Below, one piece after another: positions 1 through 6,562 of a DNA stretch of 11,196 nt. A program made the position numbers and the translations under genes. The stretch is from Gammaproteobacteria bacterium (GTDB taxonomy: Bacteria > Pseudomonadota > Gammaproteobacteria > PS1 > Pseudothioglobaceae): the NCBI GenBank assembly GCA_028599035.1, contig JAQRMT010000029.1, positions 3,352-14,547 of the forward strand, given 5' to 3'. The notes under the pieces are model-generated. The model made no database searches and was not told the DNA's origin. It saw only the letters and a list, made by a program, of their open reading frames with translations. Every line of letters begins with the position of its first letter. Position 1 is the stretch's first letter.

Positions 1-211
1 TATTCAAAATAATAACTTTGGTTTCTTCTTCTTGATAACGCGCAAGGTCAATTTTGCGTCCATCGATTTTAACCGTGTCGGTTATTTCAGCCTTGTCGCC
101 GATACTCGCAGTTTTATTATTAACCTCAATGCGCCCCTGTTCAATCAGTCGTTCTGCCCAACGGCGTGAGCCGTAACCTGCTGTGGCAATGAGTTTTTGT
201 AATCTATCCAT
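1..211 (-). CDS. rluB: 23S rRNA pseudouridine synthase RluB, N-terminal part (cut by window edge)
   Basis: Only the first 70 codons are present; the gene runs off the left edge. The visible part is an S4 RNA-binding domain: it opens MDRLQKLIATAGYGSRR and continues through an IEQGRIEVNNK stretch to a KIDGRKIDL segment, the usual start of the RsuA/RluB family. In E. coli, RluB makes pseudouridine 2605 in 23S rRNA; the catalytic domain that would confirm this lies outside the window, so RsuA, RluE or RluF remain possible. The ATG at 211-209 lies inside the last codons of the upstream DUF4760 gene (8-base overlap), and no separate ribosome binding site is obvious, so translation is probably coupled to that gene. 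Confidence 0.75.
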   Translation of the reverse strand, partial: MDRLQKLIATAGYGSRRWAERLIEQGRIEVNNKTASIGDKAEITDTVKIDGRKIDLARYQEEETKVIILN

Positions 212-674
212 TTAAAATTTGAATGAATTTTTCGAACTCTATGTATAGCTTTGGATTATTATTTTTTTCACGCAAACGAATAATAAAAGGCTCAGACTGT
301 TTATAAATTGACAAAATCATGGTTTTTTGTGATTTTTTGATCATTTCAATGTCATAAATACCGCTATTGACACCGACCGCAATATTTTCATAATAATTTA
401 ATAAATTTCTAATAGCAATGGCTTTATCGTCGTTCCTGTGGGCAGGATTAGCATAAATTGCCACATCATCGTTCTCGCTATCGTGAACGATCAATAAAGC
501 CTTCATGCCGTCTTTTAAAAAGTCGTCTTCTAAATCTTTCATAAGTAGCGAGATAGTTTTATCCTTTTTGGCAGTATCTTTTTGTTTTTTAATTGAGACC
601 CATGCAACGAAAACAGCCACTATTAAAGTGGCTGTTTGTATCATTTGAAAAATTACTTGATTACTCAAGTCCAT
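204..674 (-). CDS. DUF4760-type membrane-anchored protein of unknown function
   Basis: 156 residues. One transmembrane helix at about 8-27 is followed by a lysine-rich stretch (29-39), which suggests an N-terminal anchor with the rest in the cytoplasm. Residues 91-108 (LLNYYENIAVGVNSGIYD) and the later PFIIRLRE segment (129-136) look like the conserved core of the DUF4760 family; no function is established for it that I can name. The ATG at 674-672 has a modest GAAGGG sequence a few bases upstream. There is no alternative in-frame start, because an in-frame TGA stands eight codons upstream. It overlaps a 12-codon frame with a much stronger ribosome binding site, and its stop overlaps the rluB start, so the three frames are probably translated in series. 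Family assignment is by eye. Confidence 0.65.
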   Translation of the reverse strand: MDLSNQVIFQMIQTATLIVAVFVAWVSIKKQKDTAKKDKTISLLMKDLEDDFLKDGMKALLIVHDSENDDVAIYANPAHRNDDKAIAIRNLLNYYENIAVGVNSGIYDIEMIKKSQKTMILSIYKQSEPFIIRLREKNNNPKLYIEFEKFIQILNG

Positions 675-699
675 TGGACCCTTCTTGTAAAATAATCAT
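661..699 (-). CDS. Possible 12-residue leader peptide frame upstream of the DUF4760 gene
   Basis: The frame reads MIILQEGSNGLE and then TAA. Its ATG (699-697) sits four bases after AGGAGG, the best ribosome binding site in the window. It ends 14 bases inside the DUF4760 gene, in another frame. Ribosomes loaded here would terminate right beside the downstream ATG and could restart there. It has no run of a single amino acid that would suggest attenuation. It may be a translated leader, or a relic of a former start that a frameshift has separated from the main gene. Expression is unproven. Confidence 0.35.
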   Translation of the reverse strand: MIILQEGSNGLE

Positions 700-701
700 T
701 A

Positions 702-710
702 CTCCTCCTT
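702..710 (-). promoter_or_regulatory. Near-consensus ribosome binding site
   Basis: On the minus strand the sequence reads AAGGAGGAG just before ATG at 699. It serves the 12-codon frame, not directly the DUF4760 start 25 bases further on, which is why that start is best explained by coupling. Confidence 0.6.
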
Positions 711-731
711 TTAATGTTACTAATTGTTATA

Positions 732-761
732 ATTGTAACACATAACCAACAAAACAAACAA
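732..761 (-). promoter_or_regulatory. Candidate sigma-70 promoter for the DUF4760-rluB transcript
   Basis: On the minus strand an extended -10 element TGTTACAAT (hexamer TACAAT, 732-737) lies 18 bases downstream of a weak -35, TTGTTT (756-761). It sits in the only sizeable gap between trpS and the next gene and would start transcripts near 725, leaving a short leader before the ribosome binding site. The whole gap is AT-rich, so chance matches are likely. Confidence 0.4.
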
Positions 762-765
762 ACAA

Positions 766-1962
766 TTAATAAATAATGCCCATCGCTTCACGCACTTCTG
801 CCATGGTTTCTCGGGCAACACTACGGGCTTTTTCTGAGCCTTCGTGAATAATTTGACTAATGAGTTCAGGCTCAGATTGATAATTAGCAATACGCTCTTG
901 GATGGGTAATAATTCTGCTTGAATACTGTCAATCACAGGTTGTTTACATTCAACACAGCCCATCTTTGCATGGGTACAACCATCTTTTACCCAATCACAA
1001 GTTTGCTCATCTGAATACACTTTGTGTAATTGCCAAACTGGACATTTGTTTGGGTCGCCTGCATCGGTGAGTTTAATGCGTGCTGGGTCGGTTGGCATTC
1101 GTCTAATCTTAGTTTCAACTTGCTCTGCACTGTCACGCAAAGCAATGGTATTGCCATAAGATTTGCTCATTTTTTGCCCATCCAAACCTGGCATTTTTGA
1201 GGCCTTGGTCAATAAGGATTCTGGCTCGGGCAAGATAATTTTTCCCAATCCTTCAAGATAACCCAGTAATCTTTCTCTGTCACTCAGTGTAATATTTTGT
1301 TGTTGTTTTAATAAGGCTTGCGCTTTAGCGAGCGCCTCTGTATCACCAGTTTCTTGATAGGATTTGCGCAATGAACGATAGGATTTGGCTTGTTTTTTGC
1401 CTATTTTACCAATAGTAGCTTCTGCTTTTTCTTCAAAATCAGCCTCTCGCCCATGCACATAATTAAAACGCCTTGCTACTTCACGAGTCAGTTCAATATG
1501 TGCCACTTGGTCTTCGCCCACAGGTACCAAACCCGCTTTATACATTAAAATATCTGCACTTTGCAAAAGTGGATAGCCCAAAAATCCATAAGTGCCTAAA
1601 TCTTTGGCTTTTAATTTTTCCTGCTGATCCTTATATGATGGCACTCTCTCTAGCCAAGATAATGGCGTGGTCATGGATAACAACAAATGTAATTCTGCGT
1701 GTTCTGGCACTTTTGATTGCACAAAAATCGTCGAAGTATTTGGATTAATACCCACTGCTAGCCAATCAATCACCATATCCGTTACATTGGTTTTAAGGTC
1801 AATTTTGTCTGAATAATGCGTGGTAAATGCGTGCCAATCTGCAACAAAAAAATAAGAATCATACTTATTTTGCAACTCTATCCAATTTTTCAAAACGCCG
1901 TGGTAATGCCCTAAATGCAATTGCCCCGTTGGTCTCATTCCTGATAAAACTCTATTTTCCAT
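766..1962 (-). CDS. trpS: Tryptophanyl-tRNA synthetase (class Ic), long form
   Basis: 398 residues. It charges tRNA-Trp with tryptophan in the cytoplasm. The class I signatures are clear: HLGHYHG at 16-22 (HIGH motif), VGEDQVAHIELTRE at 148-161, and KMSKS at 264-268. It is about 60 residues longer than the E. coli enzyme because of a charged insertion at about 175-240, ahead of the PEPE segment; longer TrpRS forms of this size are known in other proteobacteria. Residues 307-339 hold five cysteines (307, 322, 329, 336, 339), a pattern close to the Cx22Cx6Cx2C motif that binds a [4Fe-4S] cluster in Thermotoga maritima TrpRS. The ATG at 1962-1960 overlaps the end of coaX by 11 bases, so it is likely the last gene of the ygfZ-nhaD-coaX-trpS set. 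No hairpin terminator follows. Confidence 0.95.
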   Translation of the reverse strand: MENRVLSGMRPTGQLHLGHYHGVLKNWIELQNKYDSYFFVADWHAFTTHYSDKIDLKTNVTDMVIDWLAVGINPNTSTIFVQSKVPEHAELHLLLSMTTPLSWLERVPSYKDQQEKLKAKDLGTYGFLGYPLLQSADILMYKAGLVPVGEDQVAHIELTREVARRFNYVHGREADFEEKAEATIGKIGKKQAKSYRSLRKSYQETGDTEALAKAQALLKQQQNITLSDRERLLGYLEGLGKIILPEPESLLTKASKMPGLDGQKMSKSYGNTIALRDSAEQVETKIRRMPTDPARIKLTDAGDPNKCPVWQLHKVYSDEQTCDWVKDGCTHAKMGCVECKQPVIDSIQAELLPIQERIANYQSEPELISQIIHEGSEKARSVARETMAEVREAMGIIY

Positions 1963-2557
1963 TTATTGTTTCTAACCCTGTTATTACTAAATTTTGATGA
2001 TACTCTGCTTGCTTAATATCAACTATCGCTTGTCCGCCACCGGTGATTAAAATCAAACCATTAAACGCATCACAGCGTTTTTCAATAGTGTCACGCAGCA
2101 TATTTTCAGTCCCTAGCTGCCACGACTGTCGACTATCATTACCTGTAAAAGTCTTGCTCATTTGTAAATGCTCAAGCCCTGGTGCAATACCGCCATCGAC
2201 ATGGCAATTATTCTGCACCATGTCAATGGTAACAAATGTGCCAATATCCACCAGCATAAAATCTTGCTCTGGGTATTTTTCGTATCCTGCCACAAGCCCT
2301 AGAAAACGGTCAACACCTAATTGCTCTAAATTATAATCAAAAATCAAGCCTTTGTAAGGCTTAGGTTTAATAATTGTTGGGTTAGAAAAATGTTGAATAA
2401 GTTGGTGGTTTGACACACAAGCTATGACGCTAAACTGATGCCGTGGTATTGCACTAGGCTGGAAATCTTTAATATTAACACTGCTATAATCATTGTCAAT
2501 CTTCCAACCAACATTGCTGTTACCAATATCTATTAATAAACAGGTTTTAGACGCCAT
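1952..2557 (-). CDS. coaX: Type III pantothenate kinase
   Basis: It phosphorylates pantothenate, the first step of coenzyme A synthesis. Numbering from the ATG at 2557: phosphate-binding IDIGNSN at 9-15, GVDR at 81-84, LVDIGTFVTID at 102-112 (with the conserved Asp 104), GGIAPGL at 122-128 and TGGG at 172-175, the ASKHA-fold order of CoaX. At 201 residues it is shorter than most family members (about 240-260). An in-frame ATG at 2590 would add 11 residues deep inside nhaD; I prefer 2557 because it places the IDIGNSN motif near the N-terminus as usual and overlaps nhaD by only 11 bases. No ribosome binding site is visible, which fits coupling to nhaD. The stop overlaps the trpS start. Confidence 0.88.
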   Translation of the reverse strand: MASKTCLLIDIGNSNVGWKIDNDYSSVNIKDFQPSAIPRHQFSVIACVSNHQLIQHFSNPTIIKPKPYKGLIFDYNLEQLGVDRFLGLVAGYEKYPEQDFMLVDIGTFVTIDMVQNNCHVDGGIAPGLEHLQMSKTFTGNDSRQSWQLGTENMLRDTIEKRCDAFNGLILITGGGQAIVDIKQAEYHQNLVITGLETINGK

Positions 2558-3899
2558 TAATAAGAATATGTGCGTAAATGCTTGCCCCATATCCTAACGC
2601 AATAATGGGCGTCCACTTCAAGTGAGATACAAATGTGTAAATACCCTTTGACTGTCCCATTAACGCTACACCTGCAGCAGATCCTACTGCCAGCAAACTA
2701 CCACCCACACCCGCAGTTAGTGTGACTAACAACCACTGCCCAGAGCTCATCTCAGGATTCATCGTTAACACTGCAAACATCACAGGAATATTGTCAACAA
2801 CCGCTGACAAAATACCGACCAAAATATTGGCATTGGTTGCACCAAGTGAGGTATACATTAACTCTGAAGTTAGCGTTAAATACCCCATAAAACCTAAACC
2901 ACCAACACTTAAAATCACCCCAAAAAAGAACAATAAAGTGTCCCATTCGGCTTTTGCTAATTTTTTGAAAATATCACATTCAATGTCTCTGAACTTACCA
3001 ATAAAGAACGATGCTATCATTAAATAACTTAAACCCATCATCATCCCCATTGCAGGAGGCAGATGTAAAAAATTGTGAAAACTTACCGCTGTAGCAATAG
3101 TAAAAACAAATAAAACAATCACCGTTATTCCACCTTCTTTGATTTTGACAGCGCCGCTGTCCGATATTTCAGGCGACTCATTTTTAATCGCAAAATGCAT
3201 AATTGCCGCTGGCACTATAAAGTTAATCAATGACGGAATAAACAAAGCAAAGAAATGGTAGAATTCAATAACTCCTTTTTGCCAAACCATCAGCGTAGTA
3301 ATATCACCAAATGGGCTAAACGCACCCCCTGCATTTGCAGCTACCACAATATTCACAAAGGCAATGGAGATGAAACGCACATTATTACCACCAACCGATA
3401 ACACCACAGCGCCCATAATCAATGCTGTTGTTAAATTATCAGCAACTGGGGAAATAAAAAACGCCAAAAAACCCGTTAACCAGAACAACTGCCTAAAAGA
3501 CAACCCTTTGTTAGTCAGCCATACTTTTAACACTTCAAAAACATTGCGTTCTTTCATGGTCTCAATGTAGGTCATTGCTACCAATAAAAATAAAAATAAC
3601 TCAGCAAACTCTAATAAATTATGACGCAATACTGCTTCAGCAGTATGCGGCAACCCTTCAGCAGCATACACCCAAGCAACCAACCCCCAAATAACACCTG
3701 CTGCTAAAATGACTGGCTTAGACTTATTAAATCCTGTAAATTCTTCTGTCATCACTAGAGCATAAGCAAAAATAAACAGGACGAGTGAAAAGTAGCCCAC
3801 CCAATGACTGGTTAAGTCAAGTCTTATTTCTGTGCCGTTGGCAAATGCAAAAACAGGAAAAAACAATGGCAATAACGCCCACAGTTTTGTTAATTTCAT
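2547..3899 (-). CDS. nhaD: Na+/H+ antiporter NhaD (inner membrane)
   Basis: 450 residues, very hydrophobic, with about 11-12 predicted membrane helices. An N-terminal signal-like segment (1-20, ending AFA) comes first. Recognisable conserved blocks are SPVADNLTTA (150-159), NAGGAFSPFGDITTLMVWQ (189-207), a glycine-rich SVGGLGFMG (331-339), VDNIPVMFA (368-376) and AVGSAAGVALMG (404-415). This matches the NhaD family of the ion transporter superfamily, which exchanges cytoplasmic Na+ (or Li+) for protons at alkaline pH. The ATG lies nine bases after the ygfZ stop, with a weak AAGAGA upstream, so it is probably cotranscribed with ygfZ. A second, unrelated antiporter (nhaA) lies 1.4 kb upstream. 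Confidence 0.92.
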   Translation of the reverse strand: MKLTKLWALLPLFFPVFAFANGTEIRLDLTSHWVGYFSLVLFIFAYALVMTEEFTGFNKSKPVILAAGVIWGLVAWVYAAEGLPHTAEAVLRHNLLEFAELFLFLLVAMTYIETMKERNVFEVLKVWLTNKGLSFRQLFWLTGFLAFFISPVADNLTTALIMGAVVLSVGGNNVRFISIAFVNIVVAANAGGAFSPFGDITTLMVWQKGVIEFYHFFALFIPSLINFIVPAAIMHFAIKNESPEISDSGAVKIKEGGITVIVLFVFTIATAVSFHNFLHLPPAMGMMMGLSYLMIASFFIGKFRDIECDIFKKLAKAEWDTLLFFFGVILSVGGLGFMGYLTLTSELMYTSLGATNANILVGILSAVVDNIPVMFAVLTMNPEMSSGQWLLVTLTAGVGGSLLAVGSAAGVALMGQSKGIYTFVSHLKWTPIIALGYGASIYAHILINGV

Positions 3900-3908
3900 A
3901 GTATTCTC

Positions 3909-4556
3909 TTATGATGAAAAATCAGCCAACCCAAGACATTTAACTGGTTTATTGTTAATAAAAAATGTTTTATTTTCTTCAGCAATTTTAAGTGTTGCAA
4001 AAAAGTGGGATTTTACCTGATTTAACACCATTCCAATACTTTTTGTAGGGTCTTCTAGTGTTATTTTATCCATTGGTGAGACTTTAAAATCACATTCAAA
4101 TTGATACAGTCTGCGTTTTGGCTTGCCCAAATAATGCACTCTTGCCACCACTTCTTGCCCAGGATAACAGCCCTTGGTAAAGCTAACGCCCACTTCATCA
4201 ATATCCAAATTCAAATCCTGTGGAATAAATTTTTCACTGGTTGCTAGTGTTATCTGTGGTCTATCAATTGACACTGCCTGAGCGTCAATTTCACTAAAAA
4301 TCACCTCAGTATTAAGCGCAAACATTTTCAAACGATTATGCACCACTTCTTGCAAGTCCGGTGCAAAGTCCAAATAAAAATCATTGCCTTGTTTTTGCAC
4401 CCATAATAACGCAATAATTCGCCCTTGATGCTGACAATAAGCATTTAACTGCCATTCTCCATCAATAATTTTAGTAATATCATTCGACAATTGCCCCTGC
4501 AAAAAACTGGAAGCATCTTTGCCACTAACTTTGAGATTTGGAATTCTTTTTAACAT
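3909..4556 (-). CDS. ygfZ: Folate-binding protein YgfZ (Fe-S cluster maintenance, GcvT-like)
   Basis: 215 residues from the ATG at 4556; a TTG directly before it is in frame, but ATG is preferred. The family signature KGCYPGQEVVAR lies at 128-139, with the key cysteine at 130, and it is preceded by IPQDLNLD as in other YgfZ proteins. The N-terminus (LKVSGKDASSFLQGQLSNDI) is the GcvT-type opening. YgfZ proteins bind tetrahydrofolate and help maintain or repair Fe-S enzymes. The E. coli protein is about 326 residues, so this is a compact version, mainly shortened between the N-terminal domain and the signature and at the C-terminus. No strong promoter or ribosome binding site is evident in the 40 bases between it and the terminator upstream. 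It heads the ygfZ-nhaD-coaX-trpS set. Confidence 0.88.
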   Translation of the reverse strand: MLKRIPNLKVSGKDASSFLQGQLSNDITKIIDGEWQLNAYCQHQGRIIALLWVQKQGNDFYLDFAPDLQEVVHNRLKMFALNTEVIFSEIDAQAVSIDRPQITLATSEKFIPQDLNLDIDEVGVSFTKGCYPGQEVVARVHYLGKPKRRLYQFECDFKVSPMDKITLEDPTKSIGMVLNQVKSHFFATLKIAEENKTFFINNKPVKCLGLADFSS

Positions 4557-4591
4557 CAATCAACTACACCATTTTCAATTTTCAAAAAGCA

Positions 4592-4618
4592 AAAAACCGA
4601 GCATAAAACTCGGTTTTT
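4592..4618 (-). terminator. Rho-independent terminator after the PuuD-like gene
   Basis: A perfect 10-bp inverted repeat (AAAAACCGAG / CTCGGTTTTT) encloses a 7-base loop, 19 bases beyond the stop of the leftward gene at 4638, and ends in a T run on the minus strand. It is nearly symmetrical, but no rightward gene ends here. It separates the nhaA/PuuD-like unit from the ygfZ set. Confidence 0.85.
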
Positions 4619-4637
4619 CGACAATGCTAACCCATTT

Positions 4638-5219
4638 TTAATGCCATGCAATCATGGTTAATAACATTGGCACTGAAAGAATAACATTAACCGATGAAGC
4701 TAATGCTGCATTTTTCTTAGCCGTTGCAATCTCTTCCGCTGTCGCCTCTTTCATGCCCAAAATCTTTTGCTGATTTGGCCAAATAATAAACCACACATTA
4801 AACGCCATGATTGTGCCCATCCATGCGCCGATACCGATAATTTGATAACCCTGCGTAAATGTGAATGCACCAACAATGCCGTCCATACCACGAGACTGTA
4901 ATGCCAATAATACCAAGCCTAAAATCCAAGTCGTTGCTGCTGCCATACGAAACCACAACAAAGCACGAGGGGCAACATATTTACCAATTGCCGCTGGACC
5001 TGGGCCATCGCTATCAGCTAATGCTTCGCCCATTGCAGGCACTTGCACAAAATTAAAATAGTATAGTAAACCAATCCACAAAACACCTGCTGCCACATGT
5101 AGCCACACAGTCATCGTATAATGCGTCATATTTGCCTGTCCATTAAAACTTGCAAAAACTATGGCTGCCAAAACAAAGCCAATTAAAATCTTTCCCTTTA
5201 CTGAATTAATAAAACCCAT
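4638..5219 (-). CDS. Membrane protein resembling the urate hydroxylase PuuD membrane domain
   Basis: 193 residues with about five hydrophobic segments (10-26, 36-57, 86-108, 124-147, 172-191). The segment FNVWFIIWPNQQKILG (140-155) and the HVAAGVLWIGLLYYFNF block (41-57) resemble the PF06181-type N-terminal domain of urate hydroxylase PuuD. That family usually carries a C-terminal cytochrome c domain; here there is no CxxCH motif and the protein ends after the last helix. Its role in urate breakdown is therefore doubtful and no other purine gene is present. His 41 and the other histidines could be haem ligands, but this is a guess. A good ribosome binding site (AAAGGAG, 5227-5233) precedes the ATG by seven bases. 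A terminator follows. Confidence 0.7.
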   Translation of the reverse strand: MGFINSVKGKILIGFVLAAIVFASFNGQANMTHYTMTVWLHVAAGVLWIGLLYYFNFVQVPAMGEALADSDGPGPAAIGKYVAPRALLWFRMAAATTWILGLVLLALQSRGMDGIVGAFTFTQGYQIIGIGAWMGTIMAFNVWFIIWPNQQKILGMKEATAEEIATAKKNAALASSVNVILSVPMLLTMIAWH

Positions 5220-5247
5220 TTCCCTACTCCTTTACTTAAAGTTGACC

Positions 5248-5253
5248 ATTATA
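5248..5253 (-). promoter_or_regulatory. Candidate -10 element for the PuuD-like gene
   Basis: A perfect TATAAT on the minus strand lies in the 63-base gap between nhaA and the PuuD-like gene, about 30 bases before its ATG. No good -35 hexamer is found 16-18 bases upstream, so this may be a weak or activator-dependent promoter, or chance. If real, the gene is transcribed separately from nhaA as well. Confidence 0.35.
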
Positions 5254-5282
5254 ATAAGGTATTCAGAAAAATGTGCTATTTT

Positions 5283-6449
5283 TTAAGTTTTTTTATTCGC
5301 CTTCAAAATCAAATATCCAACAATACCGGACACAAACGAACCCACAAGTATCGCCAATTTATCGGTGTATTGAAAGAGGCTGGCATCTTCAAACGCCAAT
5401 GACACAATAAATAAACTCATGGTAAATCCAATGCCTGTCAAAACAGACACGCCATAAAGTTGTATCCAATTACTACCCTTAGGTAATTTTGCTAATTTTA
5501 ATTTTATTGCTAAAAAGCTAAAACCAAATACCCCCAACTGCTTGCCAACAAACAATCCTAACATAATGCCTAATGGTACTGTTCCAGACATCTGGGTCAA
5601 TGAAATATCTATGATATTTACCCCTGCATTAACAAAGGCAAACAGTGGCAAAATAAAAAAAGCAACCCAAAAATGTAGATCGTGTTCAATCTCTTCAAGT
5701 GGAAAAACAGGCAGTTGGTTTTCGTCTTTACCAGTGAGTGGAATCGTAAACGCTAATGCCACACCTGCTAAAGTTGCATGCACGCCTGATTTTAGCACCG
5801 CAATCCAAAGCACAATACCGACCGTAAAATAAGCCGCCTTTCTCGTCACACCAAACCAATTAAGTACAATCAAAATAACCAAAGAAACCGAGGCTATAAC
5901 AATTGACAAAGTAGATAGATCAGCCGTATAAAAAATAGCAATAATAACAATCGCCCCTAAATCATCAATAATAGCCAATGCCATTAAAAATATTTTGAGT
6001 GATGCTGGCACCCGATTACCTAACAAAGAAAGAATCGCCAAGGCGAAGGCGATATCTGTTGCTGTCGGAATTGCCCAGCCATTTTGTGCAATAGGATGGT
6101 TTTGATTAAAGGCAAAATAAATGGCAGCTGGGACAACCATACCGCCAATAGCCGCAATCCCTGGCAAGGCTATTTGACCCCAAGACGAGAGCGACCCACC
6201 CATCATTTCTTTTTTAACCTCAAGGCCGATTAATAAGAAAAAGACACTCATTAATCCATCATTTACCCAATGATAAAGCGACTTATCCAAATGCAACGCA
6301 CCAACGCGTATCTCCACAGGAATATGTAAAAAAGACTCATACAATGGTGACAAAAAAGTGTTACTCAATATAAGGGCTAAAATGGTTGCGAATATAAGCA
6401 ACATTCCACTAGAAGATTCTTTTTGTATAAATTTTTCAACTGAACTCAT
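5283..6449 (-). CDS. nhaA: Na+/H+ antiporter NhaA (inner membrane)
   Basis: 388 residues, the length of E. coli NhaA, with 12 expected helices. It exports Na+ (Li+) in exchange for two protons and is classically a pH-regulated antiporter. The ion-binding residues are in place: TDIAF with Asp 132, IDDLGAI with Asp 162 and Asp 163, and the KLKLAKLPKG block corresponding to the region of E. coli Lys 300. SGVHATLAGV (221-230) carries the histidine equivalent to the E. coli pH-response residue His 225. The start (MSSVEKFIQKESSSGMLLI) matches the usual N-terminus. The ATG at 6449 has only a weak ribosome binding site (ACGAG) and lies 13 bases from a 10-bp inverted repeat that could influence expression. 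It faces away from mutM. Confidence 0.95.
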   Translation of the reverse strand: MSSVEKFIQKESSSGMLLIFATILALILSNTFLSPLYESFLHIPVEIRVGALHLDKSLYHWVNDGLMSVFFLLIGLEVKKEMMGGSLSSWGQIALPGIAAIGGMVVPAAIYFAFNQNHPIAQNGWAIPTATDIAFALAILSLLGNRVPASLKIFLMALAIIDDLGAIVIIAIFYTADLSTLSIVIASVSLVILIVLNWFGVTRKAAYFTVGIVLWIAVLKSGVHATLAGVALAFTIPLTGKDENQLPVFPLEEIEHDLHFWVAFFILPLFAFVNAGVNIIDISLTQMSGTVPLGIMLGLFVGKQLGVFGFSFLAIKLKLAKLPKGSNWIQLYGVSVLTGIGFTMSLFIVSLAFEDASLFQYTDKLAILVGSFVSGIVGYLILKANKKT

Positions 6450-6462
6450 GGGGCTCGTATGG

Positions 6463-6503
6463 TTTTGAATTGATAATAATTTTACCTTAACCCCAATTCA
6501 AAA
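6463..6503. repeat. 10-bp inverted repeat between nhaA and mutM
   Basis: TTTTGAATTG (6463-6472) and CAATTCAAAA (6494-6503) are perfect complements separated by 21 bases. In nhaA mRNA this would form a stem ending 13 bases before the start codon; on DNA it could be a two-half-site operator. The loop on the nhaA strand holds a TAAAAT that could act as a -10 element, with only a poor -35. The region is AT-rich, so chance is possible, but ten perfect pairs are notable. Confidence 0.5.
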
Positions 6504-6533
6504 ATAACAATCATTGCTCCCAGTACCCCTTAA

Positions 6534-6548
6534 AATGATGACATCATT
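6534..6548. repeat. Short palindrome just upstream of mutM
   Basis: AATGATG-A-CATCATT is a perfect 7-bp palindrome centred on 6541 and ends 14 bases before the mutM ATG. It overlaps TAAAAT (6531-6536), a possible -10 element for mutM with no recognisable -35. It may be an operator or simply chance. Confidence 0.3.
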
Positions 6549-6562
6549 AAAAACACAAAACC

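Noticed and set aside
715..740. TGTTAC / GTAACA inverted repeat between trpS and the DUF4760 gene, considered as a trpS terminator
   Set aside because: Only six perfect pairs with a 14-base AT loop and no adequate T run in the trpS direction; more likely part of the promoter region.
1473..1748. Rightward open frame inside trpS
   Set aside because: It lies wholly opposite the conserved TrpRS catalytic region, has no family resemblance and no ribosome binding site; it is a shadow of trpS.
2558..2590. Longer coaX start at 2590
   Set aside because: It would add 11 residues deep in the nhaD overlap and move the phosphate-binding motif away from its usual place near the N-terminus.
4861..5061. 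Overlapping rightward open frames opposite the PuuD-like gene
   Set aside because: Two frames overlap each other and the well-supported leftward membrane protein gene; composition is that of antisense reading.
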